DNA of 64,000 nt from Puffinus mauretanicus (taxonomy: Eukaryota > Chordata > Aves > Procellariiformes > Procellariidae): the NCBI GenBank assembly GCA_023333565.1, contig JAJKFH010002438.1, forward strand, positions 1,426,001 through 1,490,000, written 5' to 3'. The position numbers and the translations under genes are program-made. Positions 25,318 through 36,090 of this stretch are shown one piece after another. Numbering within the stretch: the first letter of the stretch is position 1; every line of letters starts with the position of its first letter. Below the pieces are notes generated by a model, which did no database searches, was not told where the DNA came from, and worked only from the letters and a program-made list of their open reading frames with translations.

Positions 25318-25395
25318 TGTGAGCACAGATGCATTTTCTTGGGAGAAATGTAGAAAGTTAATGAACGAAACCTGTATTTGGAAGTGGTGTCTCAG
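25318..25395 (+). other. Candidate exon, 78 nt, symmetric phase (host gene unknown)
   Basis: A near-ideal acceptor precedes this segment (CACATTTTCTTTGCAG), with a GCTAACC branch-point-like sequence about 25 bases upstream of the AG. A good donor follows (CTCAG then GTAAATC). One frame is open throughout, giving 25 full codons that begin VSTDAFSWEKCRKL; the other two have stops near the start. The exon would be 2-2 phase, so it could be skipped without shifting the frame. The peptide has three cysteines and three tryptophans but matches no domain I know. This is the best paired splice-site candidate in the window. A cryptic pseudo-exon remains possible. Confidence 0.35.
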
Positions 25396-28300
25396 GTAAA
25401 TCACTAAACAGAGACAAACCAAACAGGAACATTCAAAACAGGATCCATGTCCAGGACACCAGGCACCTCTGGACTTTGCAGCTAAGGTTTAATTCCTACT
25501 GGTGAATCAAAGCTCTCAGGGAAATTTCACATGGATGATTCTTTATTTAGCTCTTCAAATTTAAATGGTCATCCAAAAATGAGAAACTCCCTAAAATGAC
25601 CTAAGCACTACCTGACCAAAGAAGTCTAGCAGTAAAACTTTGGTGAAAGAATGGGTCAAAATATTCCCACAAGACAAAAACTTTTATTTTGGAACCAATG
25701 TAAGCAGCATGTTTAGTTTTTTTCTTCTTACCAGGCAGTGGTCAGCAGAGACTGCATCTAATATTAGGTACAGAGGAAGAGGAGAATTCAAGAGGAGCAA
25801 TCCATCAGTAAAGGACTCTGAACAAATAAGCCTTTGCTTATATACTGCAGTAAGGATGGTGACAAAATGAGTTTCTATATCGATCAAGAGGGCAATACAG
25901 GTCTCTTCATATAGAATTACTTAACTCCTGACTCCAAAACAAAATTTCAAAATGAGGAGAAAAACCACTGCTGGGAACTTCAGCAAGTTACAAAACTTCC
26001 CCATCATTTTTCTCGTGGCATCACTGTATCTTCTGCTGTCTGTAATTTTGTCTATTTAGAGCTGAAATGCTTCCTCGCAATCTCATTAAAGCCAGCAGTC
26101 TCAGAATACTGATTCAAGGACTTTTGTCCGTGTGAAGTACTCACCCTATTTTAAACACATGATTAGAGAACACAGCATTCAACATAAAGCTGTATTTAAT
26201 ATAGTAAATAAGTGCTATTATTATTAATATCTTGTTAAAGGTAGGTACTAAAAAAAAAATGTTTTTCATTATTCTTTTGGTTTCACTAGCACTTTCTTTG
26301 TCTTTAACTAGAAAATGAGGTATTCTCAACCACACCAGTCTGCCAGGGGAGGAAATACTATTAATCCTTCTTAGAACTGTCATTTTTTAATTTTAGTTTT
26401 CAGTAGAAATATCACCCTGCTGCTCTGGGGACTCTGACCTACAGAGCAGTTTGAGGGACAGCATAAAACCAAATCTCCCTATAGCTCCTGCTTGAGCTGG
26501 ACGTTAGAAGCCCCTCTGGAGGCAGTAGGATAACTAGAACAAAGGCTGGTTTTCATAAGAAGGCTGATTTTGGTCCATCACTAAAATCTTGGAAACTCAA
26601 TCCAAGCCTGAGATATGAGGACACAAACACCACGGGTCCAACACGTAGCAACAACCGCCCCATTTGCCCCACAGCCACCTACCCAGTGTCCATGCCTTGC
26701 TGCTAAAGAAGCCAACACGAGGGATCGGTTGGGTTTTTGCTCAGTCGTTGTCCAGCCCCCTGGGATTGCGAGTAAGAACACAACCTGTGCCAATCCTTTG
26801 GGAAGGCCACCATTTTTGGCCACGTAAAGCTAGACGATCATCCTCTCAAACACTTCAATTAATTGGTCTCTGTTTTTAAGAAAGTGGTCAAACTCTAATC
26901 CCCTGAAAATCAATGTAAATGCAGAATAATTGAGAACATTCTTTGTTCCCAGATCTCTGAAATGAGACGAGAACAGGGAAAATGGTTTTTGAAAAGCTCA
27001 TGCCGACTTTTTTCTATTACAATAGCTTATATAACAGCAGTAATAATGACCTTCACTAGACATTTTCTTGAGTACTAATGACCTGGGGTTAATGGCCCAA
27101 GGCGTAGTTTTATGCAGTCAACTATCACAGCCAGCAATTAATTACCAGGAAATACAATGTGCTTTGACCACTATGGCTCAATTAGCCTCATATTATTCAA
27201 AAATGAAAAACATTTCAGTCTTATTTACTGCGAAGCTGTCCTGGATTTTACTTTAGTATATCAGACTAAAAAAAGCTTGAACCTATATTAAGCCAAACAT
27301 ATGTTCTACAACACTCCTCCATTAACTTCACACAAATTACGGGGAGCCAAAGCCGAGTGTTTTGCAATATGAGGATCATCACAGCCTGCCCACAGATAGA
27401 AAAATATTGTGGAGCAAGGCTCTGTGTGAATTCTGCTTCTGCACTAGCAAAACCTCCCTAAAAATAATTTTCAGCTCTCTGGTGGCTGTAAATGGATTGA
27501 GAGAAGGGAGGACAGCGAAGGACGCACTGCAGAGAGCAACCCTTTGTTGGCAAGAGTGGGCAGTGTGTGTTGTGGTAAGGACAGAAGGGGAAGGGATATT
27601 CTGTTTTTACCAAATTGCATGGTGCCCCAATATCTCTGTAACTGATTTACAAGTAATATCAGGGTAGATTATTTTTGCATGCAGCTTTATGCTCTCCCGG
27701 TTTACTTCCATTCATTATATTTTATTATTTCAGCAAGACTTTTGCAACATACCTGGAAAACAAAGTACCTTGGGCTCAAATCTTATCATCCCTGGTCAGT
27801 TGTTGGTATTTCAGCACGATCACTAGCTTTTTGGAGACCTGAAAAGCTAAGGCCAGGCACTAGAACTAGCACTAGTAGGTGCTGGCTTTAATTTGGGGAT
27901 TACCAGCTTTAATCCCACGAAGGGTGTTAAAAGCTGGTAAGATTTTGTGTGTAGATCCATTCCTCTAAATAGGTTTTTGGCATTCACTATGGCTTTTGTT
28001 TCCATGAAATACAGACAGACATCTCTGTGGGTCTCTTCATGTCTGGGAGGCTTCTCAAGAAAGATCTGGTACCGCACTGCCTTCCAGCAAGGCTTTGGAA
28101 ATGCCACTTGGTTTTAGGCATTTCTGCTGGACAAGTGTGTGCTAACAGGGCTCTCAGTAGGACTACCTAATACGATTTGACGCTTGAAAAAGGCAAGGAG
28201 GAGCCTCGCTTCATGTGTTTTGAGAGTTTCAGCTTCAGGCCAACCCAAGAATTCATTTAAACAAGAAAATTCATATCACTTGAAGGTGACGATGGGTTCA

Positions 28301-29198
28301 GGTTAGTTAAAACCTGTTTGTGAAATGACTGATTTCAACTGACTTCTGCAAGTTTCTGTGCTTGTTGATGTTTAAAAGCAGAGAGAATTAAGACATGTGA
28401 GGGCAAAATGGGTGCATCTGCCTGGAGGGGCGCAGGAGAGATGTTTGCCTGTGATGGCAGGGGTGGAAACACCCCTTCCCCAGCAGCATTGACGGTGGCT
28501 GTGGGGAGCTGGGGACAGCATGCCAGCTGGGGAGAGCCCAAAACTCAGCCCAGTCCCTCTGACTGACCCCACATCCAGCTGGTAGCTTCTGTTTTCAGTG
28601 AGACATGTGAAACGAAGTGGCCATTGCTGGTGGTGGCAGACCCCATGAGCGTCCACAGGACGCAAAACAGCTATAGGCGCCAAATCACAAAAAATCTGCA
28701 TTTTCATGGGACGTACCGAGGAAGGATCCATGCGGGACTTTTGTACATCTCCAAGCCTTGATATGCTAACCACATCGGCCTGTCAGAGGGCTGGATCATT
28801 GCCACGCTGAGAAATTATGAATACAGTAATTATGGAAGTATGACATTCTAACCAGAAGGCAAAGAACTGAAAAATTGCAATCGCCCAATATCACAAGTCC
28901 TTCCTATGTATTAGTAGCTATTCATAGCCTTGCATTTTAGTTGTGGCAATTACAGCATTTTTAACGTTTTATTTTGGTTTAGGGATATCAGTCAAGTTTT
29001 CCAAAGCATTTTATTTTAAAAAAGTCAGAGTGACTTTTATATGTTGTCAAAAGGAGTTGTCATATTTAGTGATCTTTTCAATCTGCTAATATGTTACTTT
29101 CCTCCTAATTGTAGAAAGGCTCCAATTAATCATAATGATCATTTACTCAAGTGCCCACTAATTCTCTCCTACAAATAGCGATGCTCTATAGCATCATT
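25396..29198. other. Unassigned single-copy DNA, no gene seen
   Basis: No domain, repeat family or RNA gene was recognised. The open frames at 26581-26879 and 28335-28773 overlap on both strands and look like chance. The stretch 29090-29165 is unusually dense in TAAT/ATTA cores and is discussed as a possible conserved noncoding element. Confidence 0.5.
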
Positions 29199-29212
29199 AA
29201 AAAAAAAAAAAA
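29199..29212 (+). repeat. A14 homopolymer
   Basis: This is a run of about 14 adenines just downstream of the TAAT-rich stretch. No source element was recognised. Confidence 0.9.
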
Positions 29213-32188
29213 TCAATGGCCACATATCCGATGAGATAATTTTGTCAGTCATTCCGAATGAGCAGCTGGAATAAAAAGCACAAGCCATATTCACAAAAAA
29301 AAAAGATAATAAACCAGTAATGCCTCTTACTCCTGTTTAAACCATAGTAATAAATGGGAGAATTCAGATATGCAAACATTATGGTCTGCTTCTTCTATAG
29401 CACATTCCTGCAGAGGGACAAGGAAAAGAAAATTGATGGCATGCACTAGAGCAGAATCGAAGGGATAACAATTTTGTAGTCCTGCAGCTCAGATGGGTAA
29501 AAGGTGACATCCACCACAGGGAAGCCAAGAGCAATCCCAGGGAGTGTTTAATCTCATTCAGCTGAATTAAATCACCGTGTTTGAAGTCTTACTGCAAGTT
29601 TACGGAGGCATAGAGTAAAGTTCAGATACAATGCAGTACTACAAGGGGAACTTATCAACAAGAAGTGGCTAAATTCTCAGTCCACGGTAGCAAGCAGCCA
29701 CAAAGCACAGAGCAGGAATTTGCTACTCTCATCCCATCCTCCAAAAGAGCAACCAGCACAGCTCAGCTATTTGCTGCTCGTGAAGCCCATTAGCAAATTA
29801 CTGCCTGGCTGGAGCAAGGAAGGAGCCAGGGAGAAAGGGAGATTCCTGCCAGCACGGCTCCTCCCCAGCGACCTCCGGGTGCCGTGGCGCATTATCGTCT
29901 CCCGCCCAGACCTTCTGGGAAGGCTGCTGATGAAGCCCACACACCTGCATGGTGGAAATATCTGCAAAAAGAGCACGGAGAGGGCTGCATAATCACCTCC
30001 CCTCGCTGTTCAAGTATCCCCACAGACCTCATTTTAGGCATGAAGCTGAAGAGGGCCAGATGTCAGCGGTGCAGTCGATTCCTGGGGGAAGATATTATTC
30101 ATTCCCAAGCAATGCTGCTTACACCCAGACCCGTGTATGGGTCATGCACTGCTGACACGTCACACTGCTTCAACATCAGATGGGAGCTGCATTAACCCCT
30201 ACGCCATGCAAGGCGAGAAACGGGTGGGTTTTGTTTTCGTGGAAGGAGCGTGCCAAGCGTAGCTTGCCTTCCAGGTCAACGCGGTCTGTAGATGAGGTCG
30301 CAGCAAGGAGGTTTGAATGTCAAGGGCTTTTGCATACTGTCAACATAGAGATAATTTAAGTCGGAGATGAGAGAGGCAGAAAATGACCTCATCCTTCCAC
30401 TGTAACCTCGTTGCTCCCAAAGGCTTTAATATGATCCTCCAAGCCGAGCTGTGCTACTGCAATGTGTCTAGAGGTTTGAGTGGGACAGAACATAGCTTTA
30501 TGGTGGTGGGGGGTCACTCCTAGGTCTAGATGGGGCTTGGAGGCTCTATATCTTTTTAGTTAATTACTGAATTTGCCTTCACAAGGGCAGACTTCAGCCA
30601 TATAAACTTAGCAGTCAAACACGTGAAATAATTTATGAAATATCCAGAACATTGTCAAGTCCAACACCTCAGAAACCAACCAAGCAGGGCATGGCCCTCA
30701 TAGCATTTAGTAAGGATACAGTTAAATCTCCGAGTGTGTTTTAAGGGCGATCCTACAGAGTTCAGAGCTACGTTTCAGAAGAATGATCAGATCAAGGAGA
30801 TTCACGTTGTTTTGAGGACTATAGTGTAGCTTTGCTTGAGGGATGAAAGGATGATTCAGCAGAATCCTCTTTAAAAGGAGGACTGGAAGCACAGCAGCAA
30901 ACTGGGATTTTCAGTAGACAATGACACTCAGATGCCAATTATTTATGCTAAGGTTTAGAAATGGAGCAGTTTTCACATGTCCTCCCGTTGCAGGTGTCTG
31001 CCTTAGGCATCCATTGCAATGCCTTCAACCCAGTAGAACAAGGAAACACCGCAGCTGGCAACCCCAATGGTGGGCTGGTCAGCCAATTTCTCACTCTTCA
31101 TCCTGGGCATTGTGAACATCACAGCCTGAGTTAATGCTCCAAATTCCCTGTTGGCAATCTTTTCCCCCTTGAACTATAGAGGTAACAGAGTCCCATGTAG
31201 TGAGGGTCACCTACGATATCTCACATCCACCTCTATTCCAGCCTCAGCTTTGAATGTAACTTGGACACAAAATAATGAATTTTAGAGTGTGAAAGCATCA
31301 CACAGTCCCCTGAAATGAAAGATGCTCCTCCAAACACAAGCAGTTACCATTAATTTACAAGTGTGTTTGTTTTCTAAATGGTACATTGTTATTTCTTCAA
31401 GGACAGCATTTATATATACAGACCAGAGAGAGCAAAGCTGGATTATAAATACAGTAAATCTTCAATTTGATGGAGGGGGTGAGAGGAGCTAGCTGGAGCT
31501 AGCTTTTCTGGAAACAGAAAACCATGCTCCTCTTCCCTACCATTTTAACTACCATTTTAAGATCATTTTTGATTAATTGGTATACGCTGAGCTGTGTACC
31601 TTGCTCATTTGAACCTCCATTGCCATTTAACACAGATTAATTAGTGCTAGTGTTATGATCTACAGTAGTTTGAAGGTCAAGTCCCTAAGATCTATTTTCA
31701 TGAGATGCAGTAATGCTGTCTCAAGAGACACCAGGTATCATAACTTATTGTGCTGTTAAAATCTGTACAATCAATATGTCTGCAGCTTTAAAATTTTACA
31801 ATATACTAATGAGATAGACATAAAATCCTACTGGTATTGCACTTACTCCCATCAGCATTAATGATCTTAACACAGCAGGTGTTATCATTCCTAACAAGAC
31901 ATGGTATTTGCTATTTCATGCTTAGATGCTCCCTCCTCTTGGTTCACAGAAGCTGAGGAAGCTCTGTTTTAATGATTTGATAATGCTACAGGCAGAGCCA
32001 TTTTGGGCACAGTTCAGCCCAATTTCCTCCATGCTGAAGCAGGCACCGTCCCTCATCTGCTGTGATCTCTGGAGCAAGGTAGAGGCAGAAGTCCTACAAG
32101 ACCAGGCACAATTCAATATCTTTATGTTAGGAAAATACATGTTTAAGACTGAAATTCTCCTTCATTGAGCCTTTTCCCTGGCCTGGGA
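29213..32188. other. Unassigned single-copy DNA, no gene seen
   Basis: No domain, repeat family or RNA gene was recognised. A perfect tandem duplication of GGAGCTAGCT lies at 31485-31504 (listed separately). A minus-strand donor-like sequence at about 31850 lacks a convincing partner. Confidence 0.5.
31485..31504. repeat. 10-bp tandem duplication containing palindromes
   Basis: Two adjacent perfect copies of GGAGCTAGCT are visible. Each contains the 8-bp palindrome AGCTAGCT. This may be simple replication slippage. Confidence 0.8.
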
Positions 32189-32235
32189 GAAAAAAAAAAG
32201 GAAAAAAAAAATCACTAAAAACAGAAAAAAAAACC
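32189..32235 (+). repeat. A-rich low-complexity tract
   Basis: Runs of A9 to A10 separated by a few other bases cover about 47 bases. No element was recognised upstream. Confidence 0.85.
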
Positions 32236-32382
32236 CCACCTGAGTATTAAACTGGCTAGAAAACAAGATCAAAATAAAAACAGATTCAACTTAGATTAGT
32301 TCATTGTATGGTCAATATTTATTTCACTAAACTGAAGTAGGACCTGTCCACCTTAGGCTGCAGATTTAATGAGATTTTCCAG

Positions 32383-32490
32383 TGTTCTAATGGCTGCGCA
32401 AGCAATGTGCAACTCCCCGCTGATCTGCCGTCTGGGAGCTGCTTTAGGCCATGTCAACTCCATGTCCTGGGTAGCCTTTACCAGGCACAG
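32383..32490 (+). other. Candidate exon, 108 nt (host gene unknown)
   Basis: The donor is essentially perfect (CACAG then GTAAGTCA). A fair acceptor (TTAATGAGATTTTCCAG) lies 108 bases upstream. Two frames are open across the segment. In phase 0-0 it gives 36 residues beginning CSNGCASNVQLP, with four cysteines. In the next frame it gives a peptide beginning VLMAAQAMCN. Neither is recognised. With two open frames the coding case is weak; a noncoding exon or a chance pairing is as likely. It lies about 200 bases upstream of a MIR relic. Confidence 0.25.
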
Positions 32491-32696
32491 GTAAGTCATT
32501 GTGAGCTGTCATCACGGCTGGCACCCAGAAATGCCACGCGGTCCCATGTGCAGCTCTCTCTGCTGGGGCATGCTGATGCTAGATACCCATGTCCTATAGA
32601 TGGTCCTTCTATAGGAAGGAAACCCCATACTCTGGAGATGCCCATCTTTCTTAATTGACCAGAAAGGAGTTTGAGATGAGCAAACTCCTAATCTGG

Positions 32697-32800
32697 GTGA
32701 CTCAATTCAGTGCATCAAATTCCAGGGAAGTCAATTAATGCCTCTGTACCTTGGTTTCTTTACCTGCAACACAAAGTGCTTTGAGGTACCGCGTTGAGAA
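32697..32800 (+). mobile_element. MIR SINE relic (plus strand)
   Basis: Sense-strand MIR 3' blocks are visible in order: AAGTCAATTAATGCCTCTGT, then ACCTTGGTTTCTTTACCTGC, then AAAGTGCTTTGAGGTAC. They match the MIR pattern CTCTGTGCCTCAGTTTCC-(T)CATCTG followed by a GCGCTTTGAGA-like block. The upstream tRNA-like half is not detectable. Confidence 0.6.
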
Positions 32801-34077
32801 GGAGATATTTTCAGACCGAGTATGATGCAGCACTGCCAAATGCTGCTGCCGATTAAGTCTCATAAATAGTGAATGGTTGGATGCACATTCTGCATCCTAT
32901 TGCAGAGGAAATGCAGTACTGAAATACTCCTCATTGCTAAGAGAAAACTCTCTCAATGGAGAAAGCCCATCAAAGTATTAAAAGCTACTTCTGTGGACTT
33001 CCCGAAGACATCTAATCCTTTAATCTCTGGAGGGTGGCAGTTTTAGAAGAGATGCCATTATAGCAGCTCATTGTGGGATGAATTATGCAAGAATTTATTA
33101 TTGATTCAAGGGAAGCCTGCTCAAGCATGCAATCAAAGCCAAGGCAGAGCAAAGGGGAAAGGACGAGGTTTCTATAGTTAACTAAATTGATTCACGACCC
33201 AAGCAAAATCTAAGGCAGAAGAAGCAGTTCGCAAAGTGGAGCATTTTAAATACCAAATCACCTTTTCCACACCCATAACCAGCCTCTAGTACCAGACCAT
33301 TGTGGAACAGAGCCCAAAGAGTTACACAAGTTCTCTCGCAACCCAGAAATACATCCCCACCACCACCACCCCAACCATCCACGCGGTCAAAGGCAGGAAC
33401 CTCTTTGGCTGTGGACCCCCAACCCAACCCAGCCCACCCGTGCGGGGCTGGGAGACCACAACAGCCCTGCCCAGGGCTGTGCCCAAGGTGAGAAGACCTG
33501 AGGGGTCCAGGTCACAGGCCAGAGCTGTAGAAATGCCAGACCCACTTCAAAATGACAACTGGGGCAAGGCCATGTAGCCGCAGAAAGCCATGTTTTGAGA
33601 AAGAAAATTTGTGAGCAGCTTGGCACCGTACCAGAGTTTGACAAGGTCTGTTCAAGGAGTACAGAGGTGGGGGAAGGAGAGGTTGAACTTGAGAATTAAG
33701 ACGACAGTGAAACTAAAAGCATATACAGCCCAAAAAATGACACAAGGGTGACAGGCACCCATCAATGTATCTTTGAAAGAAATAGAAAGAGGCCATTTAA
33801 AAAGCCAGGAAGGCCGGAGGTAAGCAAAAGGAAATAAAATGAGCTTAGACAGCAAGTCAGTCACTGGCAAATATAAAACAAACCATGCGGAGGCTTAATA
33901 GCATGTTTAGCATTTTGAGTAATGGACATAAAATTTGCTTTTCTCAACTTGACCTTTGTTAGCAACCTTAGGCACTAAGGGCTATTATCCTGCAGCATTC
34001 CCTTTACGAAACTCATCATGTCTCTGAGTGCTAGGGACCATTTCCTAATACAATCAGAAGAGAGATCAGTAACAACA
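32801..34077. other. Unassigned DNA with a C-rich segment
   Basis: No gene was recognised. The plus strand is strikingly C-rich over about 33350-33480, including short CCA triplet repeats near 33358. The open frames on both strands there are probably driven by base composition. Confidence 0.55.
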
Positions 34078-34146
34078 ATTATATAAATATATATATAATG
34101 CATATATATCTATGCATTCACAGACACACACGTGTGCACACACATG
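34078..34146. repeat. AT-dinucleotide tract followed by CA/TG tract
   Basis: Imperfect (TA)n covers 34078-34112 and an imperfect ACACACACGTGTGCACACACA tract covers about 34121-34146. Both are alternating purine-pyrimidine sequences, and the second can in principle adopt left-handed DNA. Confidence 0.85.
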
Positions 34147-34839
34147 TTCTTTGCTTATAACAACTCTCCAGCGGAAACATTACAGTGACATTTAGGCGGA
34201 AAAACGTCCAGCAGATATCTTACACTAAAACCATCCTTGATGCTGCTGCATAGAAAATGGCAACAAGGGTAGGAGAGAGGGGAAAAAAAAATAAAATCTG
34301 TAAAGCTAAACAACTCTCTAATACCCCACCAAAAGGGTTTATTTTAATTGCAGCAGGACAGTGGCATGTTTCTGGGCTCAGCCACGTGTTTTGCTAAATA
34401 ATCTTCTTTAAAATATATATAAATATGCAGAACTTTGAGAAGTAGGTCAGTGGCTCAACATGTTGTAGCAAATAGCTCAGATAAATACTAGTCATTACCC
34501 TGTGGTCTGCAGTCAGTAGCCGGTCTGACACACTCTGCAGCTAGTCGAATGGCGATTCACTGCATTAGAGGACCATTCCCCAAATGGTACAACATCTGAG
34601 TACCGGGTCACAGCTAACAACATGCCTCTCAACCGACAGAGAAATCAAACTCTGCCTCTCATCGTTTAAGTTGTCTCACAATCAGCAAGGGCAAAAGCAG
34701 GAGAAAGCAGAAGGACGTGAGAATTCAAGACACTGATATAATGAATAAAATGAAAAACTACGGCTCCGGATAAACCCCGAATGCAAGCGTCAGCTCTGCC
34801 AGAAAGGTGACTTCAAAATCCTGCTTTGAGCATTGGTCC
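34147..34839. other. Unassigned single-copy DNA, no gene seen
   Basis: No domain, repeat family or RNA gene was recognised. An AT-rich TATA-type stretch occurs at about 34410-34425. Confidence 0.55.
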
Positions 34840-35037
34840 AGATGCATTAAAACCCATCGCGGGAGGAACGTCTCCGTGCGAGCACCAGATGAGCCCTTTG
34901 CAAAGTTCCCCAGGACCTGTAAAAGCCAAGCGCCAGCTCACGCAAAATCCTCCCGTGGATTTGGTGCCCTGAATCCGTCCGGTGCAGCTCCCCTCGCCCA
35001 CCCTCCGCTTCCCAAAGGGATTTCAGCAAGCACTTAC

Positions 35038-35172
35038 CATCAGCAAGCTCAGAGCAGATTCGGGAGCACGCTGCACAGCCATCTCCTCTCTTCCTACATA
35101 CAAATCCTCCCCACGACTCGGTCAGCCCTCGGCCCTCCGTCACAGCAAAGCATCCACAGAGCCCACAGCTAA
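35038..35172 (-). other. Candidate exon on the minus strand, 135 nt
   Basis: Read on the minus strand, a strong acceptor (GGTTTCTCTCCCTGCAG) ends at 35173. A strong donor (GATG then GTAAGTGC) begins at 35037. One of the three frames is open over the whole 135 nt. Its peptide includes GLCGCFAVTEGRGL and CRKRGDGCAACSRIC, a cysteine-rich pattern I cannot assign to a known domain. The other two frames stop early. The segment lies in the CpG-enriched domain. It may be an internal or untranslated exon of an unrecognised gene or lncRNA, or a chance pairing. Confidence 0.35.
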
Positions 35173-35840
35173 CTGCAGGGAGAGAAACCCCAAATCAGGG
35201 TCGGAGAGCATTTGCAAGAGGAGGAGAGGATGGATGAGGGGGTGGGGAGGAGAGGAGGGAAGGAAATAACCTTCTCAGCCAGGGAAAGAAGCTTAAGCTA
35301 GGCCAAATTTTACACTAGAGAGAGGAGGAAAATGAAATGGAGAGCCTGCTGGAGAAACAAGATATCGGGAACGGCAGGATATTTAAAGCTCAGGCACACG
35401 CCGCCACAGCGAGCAGCAGCAACACAGGACATGTATCAAACACCTACGTGACAGGTTAGGTCCAAGCCATCCTCCCCCTGCCCCAGCACGCGGACTATAA
35501 TTGCTTTTAATTGCCACTCTCCTTCCTCCACCTAAATAAATGCCTAGGTAGCATAAAACTGCCATGCCCCTGACTCTGCATCTTCCTCCCTGCCCCGGCG
35601 ATGCTAGCGCAGAAACAATGTCAAATATCGCAACGTACCGCTTCCAACAGGGTCAAATCTCTTCTCTCTTCTTGCAAAGCCCTGCTTTCTGCTTTGAAAG
35701 CAGACGCCTGCATAATACAGACATGAGCAACGAGTGAGAGGAGCCAGAGCCAGGAAGCACCTGGCGTTCACTTGAGAGCAACAATTACCTTTATCATATT
35801 CGAGCGAGAGCTGGGTTACGCACTGACCCTTTTCACCTTA

Positions 35841-35885
35841 CCCCCCCCCCCAAAAGGAAGTCTCTTCCTCCTCCTCCTCCTCTCC
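35841..35885 (+). repeat. C11 run followed by TCC repeats
   Basis: About eleven consecutive C (35841-35851) are followed after a short gap by TCTTCCTCCTCCTCCTCC (to about 35885). On the minus strand this is a G run plus GGA repeats, within the CpG-enriched domain. Confidence 0.9.
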
Positions 35886-36003
35886 AAATGGACTCAGCTC
35901 CCCGTGGAGCTAACACACTTCCTCGAAACATGTAATTACACAGGCTGTTGTGTTAGCGCTCTGATCACGCTGCCTGTACCGCATGGAAACGGCAGCCAGG
36001 CAG

Positions 36004-36020
36004 CCCCCCCCTTCCCTCCC
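36004..36020 (-). other. Potential G-quadruplex on the minus strand
   Basis: The plus strand has C8 followed by TT, CCC, T, CCC. On the minus strand this reads GGGAGGGAAGGGGGGGG, enough for four G3 runs with short loops. It lies within the CpG-enriched domain. Folding is inference from the known sequence rule. Confidence 0.4.
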
Positions 36021-36090
36021 TTCGTAAGGCGACATGCTGCAATCCCCCCCCGACCTCCTGCGGCTCGGGGGGGCCGGAGACAGCTAATTG

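Larger units (their letters stand above)
34840..36090. promoter_or_regulatory. CpG-enriched domain, candidate promoter region
   Basis: CpG dinucleotides are clearly more frequent here than in the flanks, with about a dozen in 34840-35000 alone and clusters at 35040-35140, 35370-35420, 35590-35640 and 36020-36080. Inside lie a minus-strand candidate exon (35038-35172), a purine-rich tract (35215-35265), a TTTAAATA-type TATA-like box on the minus strand at about 35380-35388, and C runs at 35841 and 36004-36056. This resembles the 5' end of a transcription unit, perhaps reading on the minus strand. No first exon of a known gene is recognised. Promoter activity is inference. Confidence 0.4.

Noticed and set aside
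28372..28773. 133-codon minus-strand frame
   Set aside because: Composition is not protein-like and no family is recognised.
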